In this document: one piece after another, positions 30,649 through 38,837 of the stretch
Numbering within the stretch: position 1 is the stretch's first letter
Layout of the letters: every line of letters begins with the position of its first letter
Source: Methylocella silvestris
GTDB lineage: Bacteria > Pseudomonadota > Alphaproteobacteria > Rhizobiales > Beijerinckiaceae
Direction of reading: 5' to 3'
Length of the DNA: 64,000 bases
Assembly (NCBI RefSeq): GCF_002891535.1
Contig: NZ_PDZR01000002.1
Coordinates: forward strand, 62,001-126,000
Program-made: the position numbers and the translations under genes
Notes under the pieces: model-generated
What the model was told of the DNA's origin: nothing
What the model saw: the letters and a program-made list of their open reading frames with translations, nothing else
Databases searched by the model: none

Positions 30649-32073
30649 ATGGCGTCCACTGCGCCTCAAGAAGAAGCCGCCAGCGAGGCGAGTCAGGCCG
30701 AGGCGAATCAACAGCGCAAGGAGCGCGTCGCGCTCGTCTCGATCGCGGTTTCGACGACAATGGCGATCGCCAAGCTGATCGCCGGGCTCGCCTCGGGATC
30801 GCTGGCGGTGATGTCGGAGGCCGGCAATAATTTCGGCGATGTCGTGACGACCGTGCTGACCTATTATGCGATCCGAATCTCGAACAAGCCGGCTGACGAC
30901 GAACATCATTACGGCCACGCCAAGGTCGAAGCGCTCACCGCGCTGATCGAGACTGGTTTTCTGTTCGCCCTCGCAACCTTCATCCTGATCGAGGCGGCGC
31001 GGCGCTTCTTCAGTCATGATGTCGCCGTGGAGGCGAGCCCGCTGGTATTTGGCGTGCTCATCGTCTCCATCGTGGTCGATTCCTTCCGCTGGCGCGCGCT
31101 CGACAAAATCGCCAAGGAAACCCGCAGCGAGGCGCTCGCCGCCGACGCGCTGAATTTTTCAAGCGACATCGTCGCCTCCTCGCTCGCCATCGCCGGCCTC
31201 ATCGCCGCCCATTTCGGCTTTCCGCAGGGCGACGCCGTGGCCGCGCTTGGCGTCGCCGGCTTCATCGGCGTCGCCGGTTACAATATCGGCCGCCGCACCA
31301 TCGACACGTTGCTCGACGCGGCGCCGAAGGGACTGACTGAAAAGGTCTGGGGCAGCGCCGCCGCGGTGCCGGGCGTCATCGAAGTGCCCTCCGTTCGGCT
31401 GCGCCCGGCCGGAAACGAGATTTTGGGCGATCTCGAAATTGCCGTCGCGCGCACGCTGTCGCTCGAAAGCGTCGCGGCGATCAAGGCGAATGTGGCCGAA
31501 GCGATCAAGGCGAGCCATCCGGACATCTCCGTCACGATCGCGACGCGGCCGATCGCAATCGACAGCGAGACCTTTCTGGAGCGCATTCTGCTAATTGCCG
31601 CCAAACGCCACGTTCCGATCCATCACATCACCATTCAGGACGTCGACGGCCGCGCCTCGGTCAGCTTCGATATCGAACTCGACGGGCGCATGTCGCATGG
31701 CTCCGCTCATGAGATCGCCTCAAGCCTCGAAAAGGAGATTCGCGAAGAGCTTGGCTCCGACGTCGAGGTCGAGAGCCATATCGAGCCGATGGAGCCGCGC
31801 CAGCTGGCCGGCCAGGACGTCGACCCGAAGATAAAGGCGAAGATCGAGGCGGCGCTGGTCAAGAAGGCGCATGATCAGGGCGCCCTGCTCGACGTCCACA
31901 ATGTGCGAGTGCGGCGGACCCCATCAGGACTCGTCGTCAACTATCATTGCCTCGTCGATCCGGCGCTGAGCGTCGACGAAGTGCATGATCAGGTCGATGC
32001 GCTGGAGCGCAAGATGCGCGCAGGCTTCTCCACCATCACCCGCATCGTTGGTCACGCCGAGCCCGCGCGATGA
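30649..32073 (+). CDS. cation diffusion facilitator metal transporter with extended C-terminus
   Basis: A 474-residue inner-membrane metal/proton antiporter. Six membrane segments lie within residues about 25-215, with the family signature [14 protein letters not shown] (86-99). The metal sites are unusual: N60-x3-D64 in membrane segment 2 (GNNFGD) and N169-x3-D173 in segment 5 (LNFSSD), where zinc exporters have D-x3-D and H-x3-D. This suggests a metal other than zinc, perhaps manganese or iron. The cytoplasmic tail is about 250 residues, roughly three times normal, and reads as three successive alpha/beta units starting near residues 227, 305 and 390. Start choice: ATG 30649 is the first past the divergent gloA region, but ATG 30544 is possible. 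Confidence 0.85.
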   Translation: MASTAPQEEAASEASQAEANQQRKERVALVSIAVSTTMAIAKLIAGLASGSLAVMSEAGNNFGDVVTTVLTYYAIRISNKPADDEHHYGHAKVEALTALIETGFLFALATFILIEAARRFFSHDVAVEASPLVFGVLIVSIVVDSFRWRALDKIAKETRSEALAADALNFSSDIVASSLAIAGLIAAHFGFPQGDAVAALGVAGFIGVAGYNIGRRTIDTLLDAAPKGLTEKVWGSAAAVPGVIEVPSVRLRPAGNEILGDLEIAVARTLSLESVAAIKANVAEAIKASHPDISVTIATRPIAIDSETFLERILLIAAKRHVPIHHITIQDVDGRASVSFDIELDGRMSHGSAHEIASSLEKEIREELGSDVEVESHIEPMEPRQLAGQDVDPKIKAKIEAALVKKAHDQGALLDVHNVRVRRTPSGLVVNYHCLVDPALSVDEVHDQVDALERKMRAGFSTITRIVGHAEPAR

Positions 32074-32104
32074 TGAGCGCGCTCCTGCGGCGCAACGGTC
32101 GCAC

Positions 32105-33412
32105 GTGAAGGACCCCGGCTCGCCAAGCGGTCTTGCGACGCTCGCCGCGCTGATGCGGTCGAGACGATTCGCGCCTTTGTTCTGGTGCCAGTTTCTGTCC
32201 GCCTTCAACGATAATTTCGTGCGCAACATGCTCGCCATGCTGATCCTGTTCCGGCTTGGCGAAACCGGCGCCGGCGCGCTGATCACGCTCGCGGTCGGCA
32301 TATTCGTCGCTCCGACGCTCATCCTGTCGGGGCTCGGCGGCGAAATCGCCGACGCCCAGGATAAGGCGCGCTTCGCCCGTGCGCTCAAGGCGGCGGAAAT
32401 CGCAGTGCAGGCGCTCGCCGCGGTCGGCCTTTGGATGGCTTCCCTGCCGGTGCTTTATGCGGCGCTGTTCGGGCTCGGCGTAATCAGCGCGCTGTTTGGC
32501 CCGTTGAAATATGCAATCTTGCCCGAGCTGATGGCGCGCGATCAGCTTGTCGCCGGCAATGCGCTCGTCGAGGCGGCGACGTTTGCCGCGATCCTGCTCG
32601 GGCTCATCGCGGGCGGACTTTCGGTCGCCCGCTCGCCGGCTTCGACAATGTTGCAGCTGATGGCCATCGCCCTTGCCGCCTTTCTGACGAGCCTGTTCAT
32701 CCCTTCGACCGCCCGCGCCGCCCCGGGCCTGTTGGTCACGCGCAATATTTTCGCCTCGACGGCCGGGCTGATCGCCGAATTGCGGCGCGACGGAAAGCTC
32801 TGGAGCCGCGCCATCGCCGTCTCCTGGTTCTGGATGGTTGGAGCAGTGGCGCTGTCGCTGACGCCGGTCATCGTGCGCGCCAAGACCGGCGGCGACATCG
32901 CCGTTGAGACCGCGATCAGCGCTTTGTTCGCGCTCGGCATAGGCGTCGGATCGCTCGTCGCCGCTCTGATCGCGAGGGACCGCATCAGCCTCGCGCCCGC
33001 TCCCTTCGCCGCGCTGGCAATGGGCCTGTTCCTGATCGATCTCGGCGTCTCGACCGCAGGGCTTCCGGCGGCGACGAGCGAGACGGGACTTGTCGCCTTC
33101 TTTACCTCCGCCGCGGGCGTTCGCGTCGCTATCGACGTTCTGGGGCTCGCCGGCGCCGGCGGGCTCTTTGTCGTGCCGCTATTTGCCGCCATTCAGGCGG
33201 ACGCTCCCGCCGCATGGCGGGCGCGCCTCGTTGGCGCCGTCAATGTCTTGAATTCCAGCTTCATCGTCGCCGGCGTCGCCGCCACCGCCATTCTGCAAAG
33301 CGCTGCCATCGGGCTGTCCGAGCCTATGCTGTCGGCGCTGCTGGGGGCGCTGACGGTCGCCTTCGCCTTTTATGTCCGCCGCTGCGTCGCGCCCGCGACG
33401 GTCAAGACCTGA
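32105..33412 (+). CDS. MFS transporter, LplT/Aas-MFS-like
   Basis: A 435-residue major facilitator protein with 12 predicted membrane segments. The first segment reads FWCQFLSAFNDNFVRNM, like the lysophospholipid transporter LplT and the MFS half of Aas-type acyltransferase fusions (QFLGALNDN pattern), and GPLKYAILPEL is a further shared block. This suggests lysophospholipid flipping for membrane repair, but no acyltransferase domain or gene accompanies it here, so substrate is uncertain. The start is taken as GTG 32105, 31 bases after the CDF stop; ATG 32153 is an alternative. The stop nearly abuts the convergent YVTN gene (one base between). Confidence 0.78.
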   Translation: MKDPGSPSGLATLAALMRSRRFAPLFWCQFLSAFNDNFVRNMLAMLILFRLGETGAGALITLAVGIFVAPTLILSGLGGEIADAQDKARFARALKAAEIAVQALAAVGLWMASLPVLYAALFGLGVISALFGPLKYAILPELMARDQLVAGNALVEAATFAAILLGLIAGGLSVARSPASTMLQLMAIALAAFLTSLFIPSTARAAPGLLVTRNIFASTAGLIAELRRDGKLWSRAIAVSWFWMVGAVALSLTPVIVRAKTGGDIAVETAISALFALGIGVGSLVAALIARDRISLAPAPFAALAMGLFLIDLGVSTAGLPAATSETGLVAFFTSAAGVRVAIDVLGLAGAGGLFVVPLFAAIQADAPAAWRARLVGAVNVLNSSFIVAGVAATAILQSAAIGLSEPMLSALLGALTVAFAFYVRRCVAPATVKT

Positions 33413-33413
33413 C

Positions 33414-34406
33414 TCAGCGCGTCTCGCGCAGAAACAGGCCGAAAGAGCGCGGGCCGTCGCCAACCTCGATCTTCGCCGTGACCTTCAAGGTCTTTGGATC
33501 AATCGCCTGGACGTCATTCGAGAACCAGTCCACGACATAGAGCACGCTCCCGTCGGCGCTGGCCTGAAGCCCCTCGGGATATTCGCCGACCGACACGCGG
33601 CCGATCGGCTGGAGCGTTTCGAGATCGAAGGCCGAGACCGTTCCGCCATATTGATCGCTGGAAAAGCCACGACCGCCGGCCAGCGCGACGACATAGGGGC
33701 GCTTGCCGACGGGGACCGTTCCGATCAACGCGCGCGCCTTGAGGTCGATCACCGAAATATCGTTGCTTTCGACATTCGCCGTATAGGCGCGCGCGCCCTT
33801 GGCGTCGATCGTGACGCCGAAGGGATGCGCGCCCGTTTTCACCTTGGCGATCGACTGGAAACTGCTCGCATCAAGAATGGAGACAGCGTCGTCATCGCGG
33901 TCGGCGACGACGATCAGGCCCCCATCAGGCGACACTGCAACTCCTGAGGGCGATGCGCCGACCTCCGCGGTCGCGACGATGGCGCGCGCTTCGAGGTCGA
34001 TCTTGTAGATGCGCGGCTGATAGAAGCCCGAGACATACAGGAAGCGCCCGGCCGGATCGGCGGCGACGCCGAGCGGCGTGTCCGGCATATCGATCCGCCC
34101 GCTGATCCGCCGCGAGGCGGCGTCGATCAGCGTGACGAATTTGCCCTCGGTGCTGGTGACGAAAGCGGTTGCGCCATCTTTCGACATGGCGATGCCGGCA
34201 GGCTTTCCGCCGACCTCTATACGGGCGATGGTCTTGCGCGCGACGAGATCGACGACGCTGACGCCGCCGCCGCTCTGCTCGGTGATGAAGGCTTCATCCG
34301 CCTGCGCGCGCGTCGCCGCGCCGGTCAGAAGCGCAAGCGCCGGAGCAAGCCGCAGCAGCAGAGGGGCGACGCGCCAGGGAATCCGGCGCATCAACCGATT
34401 TCGCAA
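33414..34406 (-). CDS. periplasmic YVTN-type beta-propeller protein
   Basis: A 330-residue secreted protein. A signal peptide (residues 1 to about 37, ending ATRAQA) is followed by seven or so repeats of about 42 residues with the YVTN/NHL pattern (for example GVAVSPDGGLIVVADRDDD and GVTIDAKGARAYTANVESN), which form one beta-propeller. Propellers of this sort bind partners or cofactors; in methylotrophs some accompany PQQ-dependent alcohol oxidation. It lies 26 bases after the MxaD-like gene on the same strand, so the two are probably one operon and may act together in the periplasm. No enzymatic motif is seen. Confidence 0.82.
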   Translation of the reverse strand: MRNRLMRRIPWRVAPLLLRLAPALALLTGAATRAQADEAFITEQSGGGVSVVDLVARKTIARIEVGGKPAGIAMSKDGATAFVTSTEGKFVTLIDAASRRISGRIDMPDTPLGVAADPAGRFLYVSGFYQPRIYKIDLEARAIVATAEVGASPSGVAVSPDGGLIVVADRDDDAVSILDASSFQSIAKVKTGAHPFGVTIDAKGARAYTANVESNDISVIDLKARALIGTVPVGKRPYVVALAGGRGFSSDQYGGTVSAFDLETLQPIGRVSVGEYPEGLQASADGSVLYVVDWFSNDVQAIDPKTLKVTAKIEVGDGPRSFGLFLRETR

Positions 34407-34432
34407 ACCGGCCGCCGTAGGGGGCGCATCAT

Positions 34433-34984
34433 TTAGTTGGTCGCTTCGAGCTTCTTCTTGAGCGCCTCGAGCCCCGCTTTATAGACGCCGGTCACGGCGG
34501 TTTTGGCGGCTTCGTCGCTGAGTTCCGGCGGCGGATCATTGTTCGGATAGCCGCGATAAAAGGCGCCATGCCATTCGACCAGGCTCTTCTTGCCGTCGTC
34601 TTCCGCCTTCACCTCGAGCGTCGAGGAGTAATTGTTCACCGGCAGAACCTTCACGTCGACCTTGTCGATGCGATAGGAATAGCTGTGATCCTCAGCGCTA
34701 TATTTATAGAGTTCTTCGTCGATCGTCGCGCCATTGCCGAGATCGAGCTGGCGCTTGGCGACGTCCGGCGTATTGCCGCCCTCGCCGGTCGTCTTCTGAA
34801 TCGCGGGATGCCAGCTCATGTCCTGAAAATTGCCGATGACCGCCCAGACCTTGTCCGGCGGGGCGTTGATCTCGACGGATTCGGTCACTTTCTGCCGGGT
34901 CGGCCCATGCGCCAGCGCGGCGCCCGCGGCGCAGGCAATAAGGGCTGCCCCGCAGAGCGCAGAAGTGAGTAGGCTTCGAGCCAT
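34433..34984 (-). CDS. periplasmic SRPBCC protein, MxaD-like
   Basis: A 183-residue secreted protein of the SRPBCC (START-like) fold. The signal peptide ends near residue 25 (GAALA-HG). The mature N-terminus VTESVEINAPPDKVWAVIGN and then FQDMSWHPAIQ match my memory of MxaD, a periplasmic factor that aids electron transfer from methanol dehydrogenase to its cytochrome. No other mxa or xox gene is visible, so a role in methanol oxidation is an inference. The fold has a hydrophobic cavity and no fixed catalytic residues. It is first in an operon with the beta-propeller gene and is divergent from pepN, 162 bases away. Confidence 0.72.
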   Translation of the reverse strand: MARSLLTSALCGAALIACAAGAALAHGPTRQKVTESVEINAPPDKVWAVIGNFQDMSWHPAIQKTTGEGGNTPDVAKRQLDLGNGATIDEELYKYSAEDHSYSYRIDKVDVKVLPVNNYSSTLEVKAEDDGKKSLVEWHGAFYRGYPNNDPPPELSDEAAKTAVTGVYKAGLEALKKKLEATN

Positions 34985-35058
34985 GGTGTCGCATCCCCTC
35001 GTTGCTTATTCTAAGTGTGGCGCGTCGCCGACGCCGCCGAACCGCGCTTCCCTGCACT

Positions 35059-35087
35059 TTGCGCCGCGCGGACGCAAGCCCTATGAT
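35059..35087 (+). promoter_or_regulatory. candidate sigma-70 promoter of pepN
   Basis: TTGCGC (35059-35064), a 17-base spacer and TATGAT (35082-35087, five of six). The expected transcript start is about 50 bases before the pepN ATG. Confidence 0.5.
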
Positions 35088-35146
35088 CGCGGCAAAATCG
35101 GCCGGCGCCGCTTTCCGCGCCGCCCATTCTCCACGCCGAGGTCTTG

Positions 35147-37813
35147 ATGCGTACAGACAGCGCTGAACCGGTTCGCCTGAAGGACTATAAAGCTCCCGAC
35201 TATTTGATCGACAGCGTCGATCTCGCCGTCAAACTCCATCCGACCGCGGCAAGGGTCGTTGCGCGCCTCAACATCCGGCCAAATCCGAAAGGCCGCCCGG
35301 ACGCCGCGCTGATCCTCGACGGCGACGGGCTGGTCGTCATCGGCGTCGCTATCGACGGCGAGTCGCCGGCGGAAGGAGCCGCCGCGATCAGCCCGCAGCA
35401 GTTCACCCTCGCCAACCCGCCGCAGCGGCCCTTTACCCTGGAAGTCGAGACCGAGATCAACCCTTCCGCGAACAGCCGCCTGATGGGCCTCTTCCGCTCC
35501 GGTTCGGCCTATTGCACGCAATGCGAACCGGAAGGGTTCCGCCGGATTACTTTTTTCCTCGACCGGCCGGACGTGCTCAGCGTTTATACGGTGCGGTTAG
35601 AGGCCGGCCGCGTCGAAGCGCCGCTCCTGCTCGCCAATGGCAATCTTGTCGAGGCAGGCGATCTTCCGCTCGATCAGGACGGCGGGGCGCGACACTACGC
35701 GGTCTGGCATGACCCTTTTCCAAAGCCCTCCTATCTCTTTGCGCTGGTCGGCGGCGACCTCGGCTCGATCCACGATGAATTTTTGACGCGGTCCGGCCGC
35801 AAGGTCGCGCTTGGCATCCATGTCGAACACGGCAAGGAGCCGCTCGCCGCCTATGCGATGGATTCGCTGAAACGCGCGATGACCTGGGACGAGACCGCCT
35901 TCGGCCGCGAGTATGATCTCGACGTGTTCAACATTGTCGCCGTATCCGATTTCAACATGGGCGCGATGGAGAACAAGGGCCTCAACGTCTTCAACGACAA
36001 ATATGTGCTGGCCTCGCCGGCGACCGCGACGGACGCCGATTACGCCCATATCGAGGCCGTCATCGCACATGAATATTTCCACAACTGGACCGGCAACCGC
36101 ATCACCTGCCGCGACTGGTTCCAGCTCTGCCTGAAGGAAGGCCTTACCGTCTTCCGCGACCATGAATTTTCGTCCGACATGCGCTCGCGCGCCGTGCATC
36201 GCATCGCCGACGTGCGCGCGCTGCGGGCCGCGCAGTTTCCCGAGGACGCAGGGCCGCTCGCGCATAATGTGCGGCCTGAAACCTATTACGAGATCAATAA
36301 TTTCTACACGGCGACGATCTATGAGAAGGGCGCCGAAGTCATCCGCATGCTCAAGGTTCTGATCGGCGCGGAGAGTTTTTCGCGCGGCATGGATCTTTAC
36401 TTCGAGCGTTTCGACGGGACCGCCGCAACGGTCGAGGATTTCATCTCCTGCTTCGCCGAGGCCTCTGGCCGCGACCTTGCCGATTTCTTCCGCTGGTACA
36501 AACAATCTGGCACGCCGCTGCTCGAAGCGGCTTCGTCCTATGACGCGAACGCCCGGACCTTCACGCTGCATCTCGCGCAATCGTCAAAGCCGACGCCCGG
36601 ACAGGATCACAAAGAGCCGTTCGTCATCCCGGTCGCGCTCGGCCTCGTTGGTCCAAACGGAGATCTGCCGCTCACAACCGCGTCTGACGACGCCGCAAGC
36701 GCGCGCGAGATTGAAAGCGGCGTGTTTGTGCTGTCGACGCCGCAGCGAACCATCGCCTTCCGCGACGTCGGGAGCTGTCCCGCCCTTTCGATATTGCGCG
36801 GCTTTTCGGCTCCCGTGAGGCTCGATTATGCGGCGAGCGAAGCCGATCTCATTCGTCTCATCGCGCGCGACAGCGACAGTTTTACGCGCTGGCAGGCGGC
36901 CCAGACCTATGCGAGCCGGCTGCTCACGCGCGCGGTCGCCGACATCGTCGCCGGCAAGAACCCGGGCGAGGATCATGATTTCGTCGACGCGCTCGCCAGC
37001 GTGCTGACGGAAACCGCCGATCCCGCCTATGCGGCGCAAATGATTACCTTGCCGAGCGAGGCTGACATCGCCCGCGATATCGGCGAAAACATCGACCCCG
37101 ACGCCATCCACGCCGCGCGGCTCGGCTTGCGGCGCGCGATCGGCAAGGGCCTTTCCTCGCATCTTCACGCCGCCTACGCCCGCCTTGCGCCGAACGGTCC
37201 CTATTCGCCCGACGCCGAGGCGGCCGGGCGGCGCGCGCTGCGCAACGCCGCGCTCGATCTTTTATGCGCGGGCGCGCCGGAGGAAGGCGCGGAGCTGGCG
37301 GCGCGGCAATTTGCGGCCGCCGACACCATGACCGACGAGATCGCCGCGCTCGGCGCTCTTGCGCAAACACAGGGCGAGGCGCGCGAGGAGGCTCTGACGA
37401 TCTTCTACCGGCGGCACGCGCATGAAGCGCTTGTCATCGACAAATGGTTCGCGCTGCAGGCGATGCTGCCGGACGCCGATACGCTTTCCCGCGTCAAGGA
37501 TCTGACGAGCCACCCGGCTTTCTCGATCGCCAATCCGAACCGCGTGCGCTCGCTCGTCGGCGCCTTCGCGACCGGAAATCTGACGCGGTTCAATGCGCCG
37601 GACGGCTCCGGCTTCGACTTCGTCGTCGAGATCGTTTTGAGGCTCGACTCGAAAAACCCGCAGGTCGCGGCGCGTCTCCTTTCCGCCTTCAAGAGCTGGC
37701 GCACGCTGGAGCCGGGGCGCAAAGCCCTCGCCAAGGCGGCGCTGCGCCGTATCGCGGTGCGCGATCGACTTTCCGCGGACGTCAGGGATATCGTCGACCG
37801 ATCGCTCGGCTAA
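35147..37813 (+). CDS. pepN: aminopeptidase N
   Basis: Zinc metallo-aminopeptidase of family M1, removing N-terminal residues from cytoplasmic peptides. The 888-residue product has the exopeptidase motif GAMEN (residues 272-276) and zinc site HEYFHNWTGN with His308, Glu309 and His312; the third ligand Glu lies in LKEGLTVFRD nearby. The C-terminal half is the long helical repeat typical of E. coli-type PepN (about 870 residues), so length is normal. The ATG at 35147 is chosen over an adjacent TTG. There is no signal peptide. A methyltransferase gene follows 14 bases after the stop. Confidence 0.96.
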   Translation: MRTDSAEPVRLKDYKAPDYLIDSVDLAVKLHPTAARVVARLNIRPNPKGRPDAALILDGDGLVVIGVAIDGESPAEGAAAISPQQFTLANPPQRPFTLEVETEINPSANSRLMGLFRSGSAYCTQCEPEGFRRITFFLDRPDVLSVYTVRLEAGRVEAPLLLANGNLVEAGDLPLDQDGGARHYAVWHDPFPKPSYLFALVGGDLGSIHDEFLTRSGRKVALGIHVEHGKEPLAAYAMDSLKRAMTWDETAFGREYDLDVFNIVAVSDFNMGAMENKGLNVFNDKYVLASPATATDADYAHIEAVIAHEYFHNWTGNRITCRDWFQLCLKEGLTVFRDHEFSSDMRSRAVHRIADVRALRAAQFPEDAGPLAHNVRPETYYEINNFYTATIYEKGAEVIRMLKVLIGAESFSRGMDLYFERFDGTAATVEDFISCFAEASGRDLADFFRWYKQSGTPLLEAASSYDANARTFTLHLAQSSKPTPGQDHKEPFVIPVALGLVGPNGDLPLTTASDDAASAREIESGVFVLSTPQRTIAFRDVGSCPALSILRGFSAPVRLDYAASEADLIRLIARDSDSFTRWQAAQTYASRLLTRAVADIVAGKNPGEDHDFVDALASVLTETADPAYAAQMITLPSEADIARDIGENIDPDAIHAARLGLRRAIGKGLSSHLHAAYARLAPNGPYSPDAEAAGRRALRNAALDLLCAGAPEEGAELAARQFAAADTMTDEIAALGALAQTQGEAREEALTIFYRRHAHEALVIDKWFALQAMLPDADTLSRVKDLTSHPAFSIANPNRVRSLVGAFATGNLTRFNAPDGSGFDFVVEIVLRLDSKNPQVAARLLSAFKSWRTLEPGRKALAKAALRRIAVRDRLSADVRDIVDRSLG

Positions 37814-37827
37814 TTACGGATGGACTT

Positions 37828-38496
37828 ATGACGGAACAGCTTTGGACCGAGGTGGATTCTTATGTCTCCGGCCTGTTTGCGCCGGATGACGCGGCGCTCG
37901 AGGCCGCCCTCAAGGCCAGCGTTGAGGCCGGCCTGCCGGCGATCCAGGTCGCGCCGAACCAGGGCAAGTTTCTGCAGCTGCTCGCGCGCGCCATCGGCGC
38001 GCGGCGGATCCTCGAAATCGGCGCGCTCGGCGGCTACAGCACGATCTGGCTCGCCCGCGCGCTTCCCGCCGATGGAAGGCTGATCACGCTCGAAGCCGAT
38101 CCGAAGCACGCCGCGGTCGCAACGAAAAACTTCGCGACGGCCGGCCTTTCCGACAAGATTGAGCTGCGCCTTGGCCTTGCAAAGGACACGCTGGCGCAGA
38201 TCGCCGCCGAGGCGCAGGACCCATTCGATTTCGTCTTCATCGACGCCGACAAGGCGAACATCCCGGCTTATTTCACCGCGGCGCTTTCCCTGTCGCGCCC
38301 CGGCGCGCTCATCATCGTCGATAATGTGGTGCGCAAGGGCCGCGTGATCGAGCCGGACAGCGCTGATCCGGACGTAGAAGGCGTGAGAGCCTTCAATGAC
38401 CTTGCCGCGCGCGAAACCCGGGTCAGCGCGACAACGATCCAGACGGTGGGATCCAAAGGCTATGACGGCTTCGCCCTGCTTTTGGTTAGAGCCTGA
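37828..38496 (+). CDS. O-methyltransferase, SAM-dependent (family 3)
   Basis: A 222-residue cytoplasmic methyltransferase of the catechol/caffeoyl-CoA O-methyltransferase group. SAM-binding motif I ILEIGALGGYSTIWLARAL is near residues 60-78; FIDADKANIPAYF (near 138) and IIVDNVV (near 162) hold the conserved metal-binding Asp and Asn residues, so it is probably divalent-metal dependent. The ATG at 37828 gives the family start (MTEQLWTEVDSYVSGLF). Length is typical. It is 14 bases behind pepN and may be cotranscribed. The methyl acceptor cannot be told from sequence. Confidence 0.9.
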   Translation: MTEQLWTEVDSYVSGLFAPDDAALEAALKASVEAGLPAIQVAPNQGKFLQLLARAIGARRILEIGALGGYSTIWLARALPADGRLITLEADPKHAAVATKNFATAGLSDKIELRLGLAKDTLAQIAAEAQDPFDFVFIDADKANIPAYFTAALSLSRPGALIIVDNVVRKGRVIEPDSADPDVEGVRAFNDLAARETRVSATTIQTVGSKGYDGFALLLVRA

Positions 38497-38837
38497 GCCC
38501 TCGTATTCGGCAGTCAGGCGTCGCTCGCGGACGGGCGCGCACGCCATTTTCGAAGCTCTGTTGAAGCGCAGTCTATCCGATTGATTTTTCAAATAGTCTT
38601 TGCGCGAAACACGCGCCGCGAGCATTTTGCGTCGCGTGCCTCATGTTATTTTTCAACAAGTTACAAGATCACCTGTGGCCTTGGCCAAGCAACCTCGGGA
38701 TTTCGCCGTCAAGCCTATTTTTTTACATTCATTGTTAATGAATTCTCTGGACAAAAAAGCCAAGTCGGAGTCTCATGATTCTCGACTCGGGGGAGATGCG
38801 GCACATTTGCCCCGGGTCAGTTTCGAGGGGGACCGAC
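38497..38837. other. AT-richer leader region before the PAS sensor kinase
   Basis: About 340 bases without a convincing gene, notably richer in A/T than its surroundings between 38570 and 38770. It holds an inverted repeat (38727-38743) and several T and A runs. It probably contains the promoter and regulatory sites of the kinase gene; I could not assign a firm -35/-10 pair. Confidence 0.5.
38727..38743. promoter_or_regulatory. short inverted repeat, possible operator
   Basis: ATTCATT (38727-38733) and AATGAAT (38737-38743) are perfect inverted arms with a three-base centre, about 95 bases upstream of the kinase start. The symmetry suits a dimeric regulator but no family is recognised. Confidence 0.35.

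Noticed and set aside
38581..38596. TTGATTTTTCAA as a second FNR box
   Set aside because: Spacing between half-sites is two bases too short for an FNR/FixK dimer.
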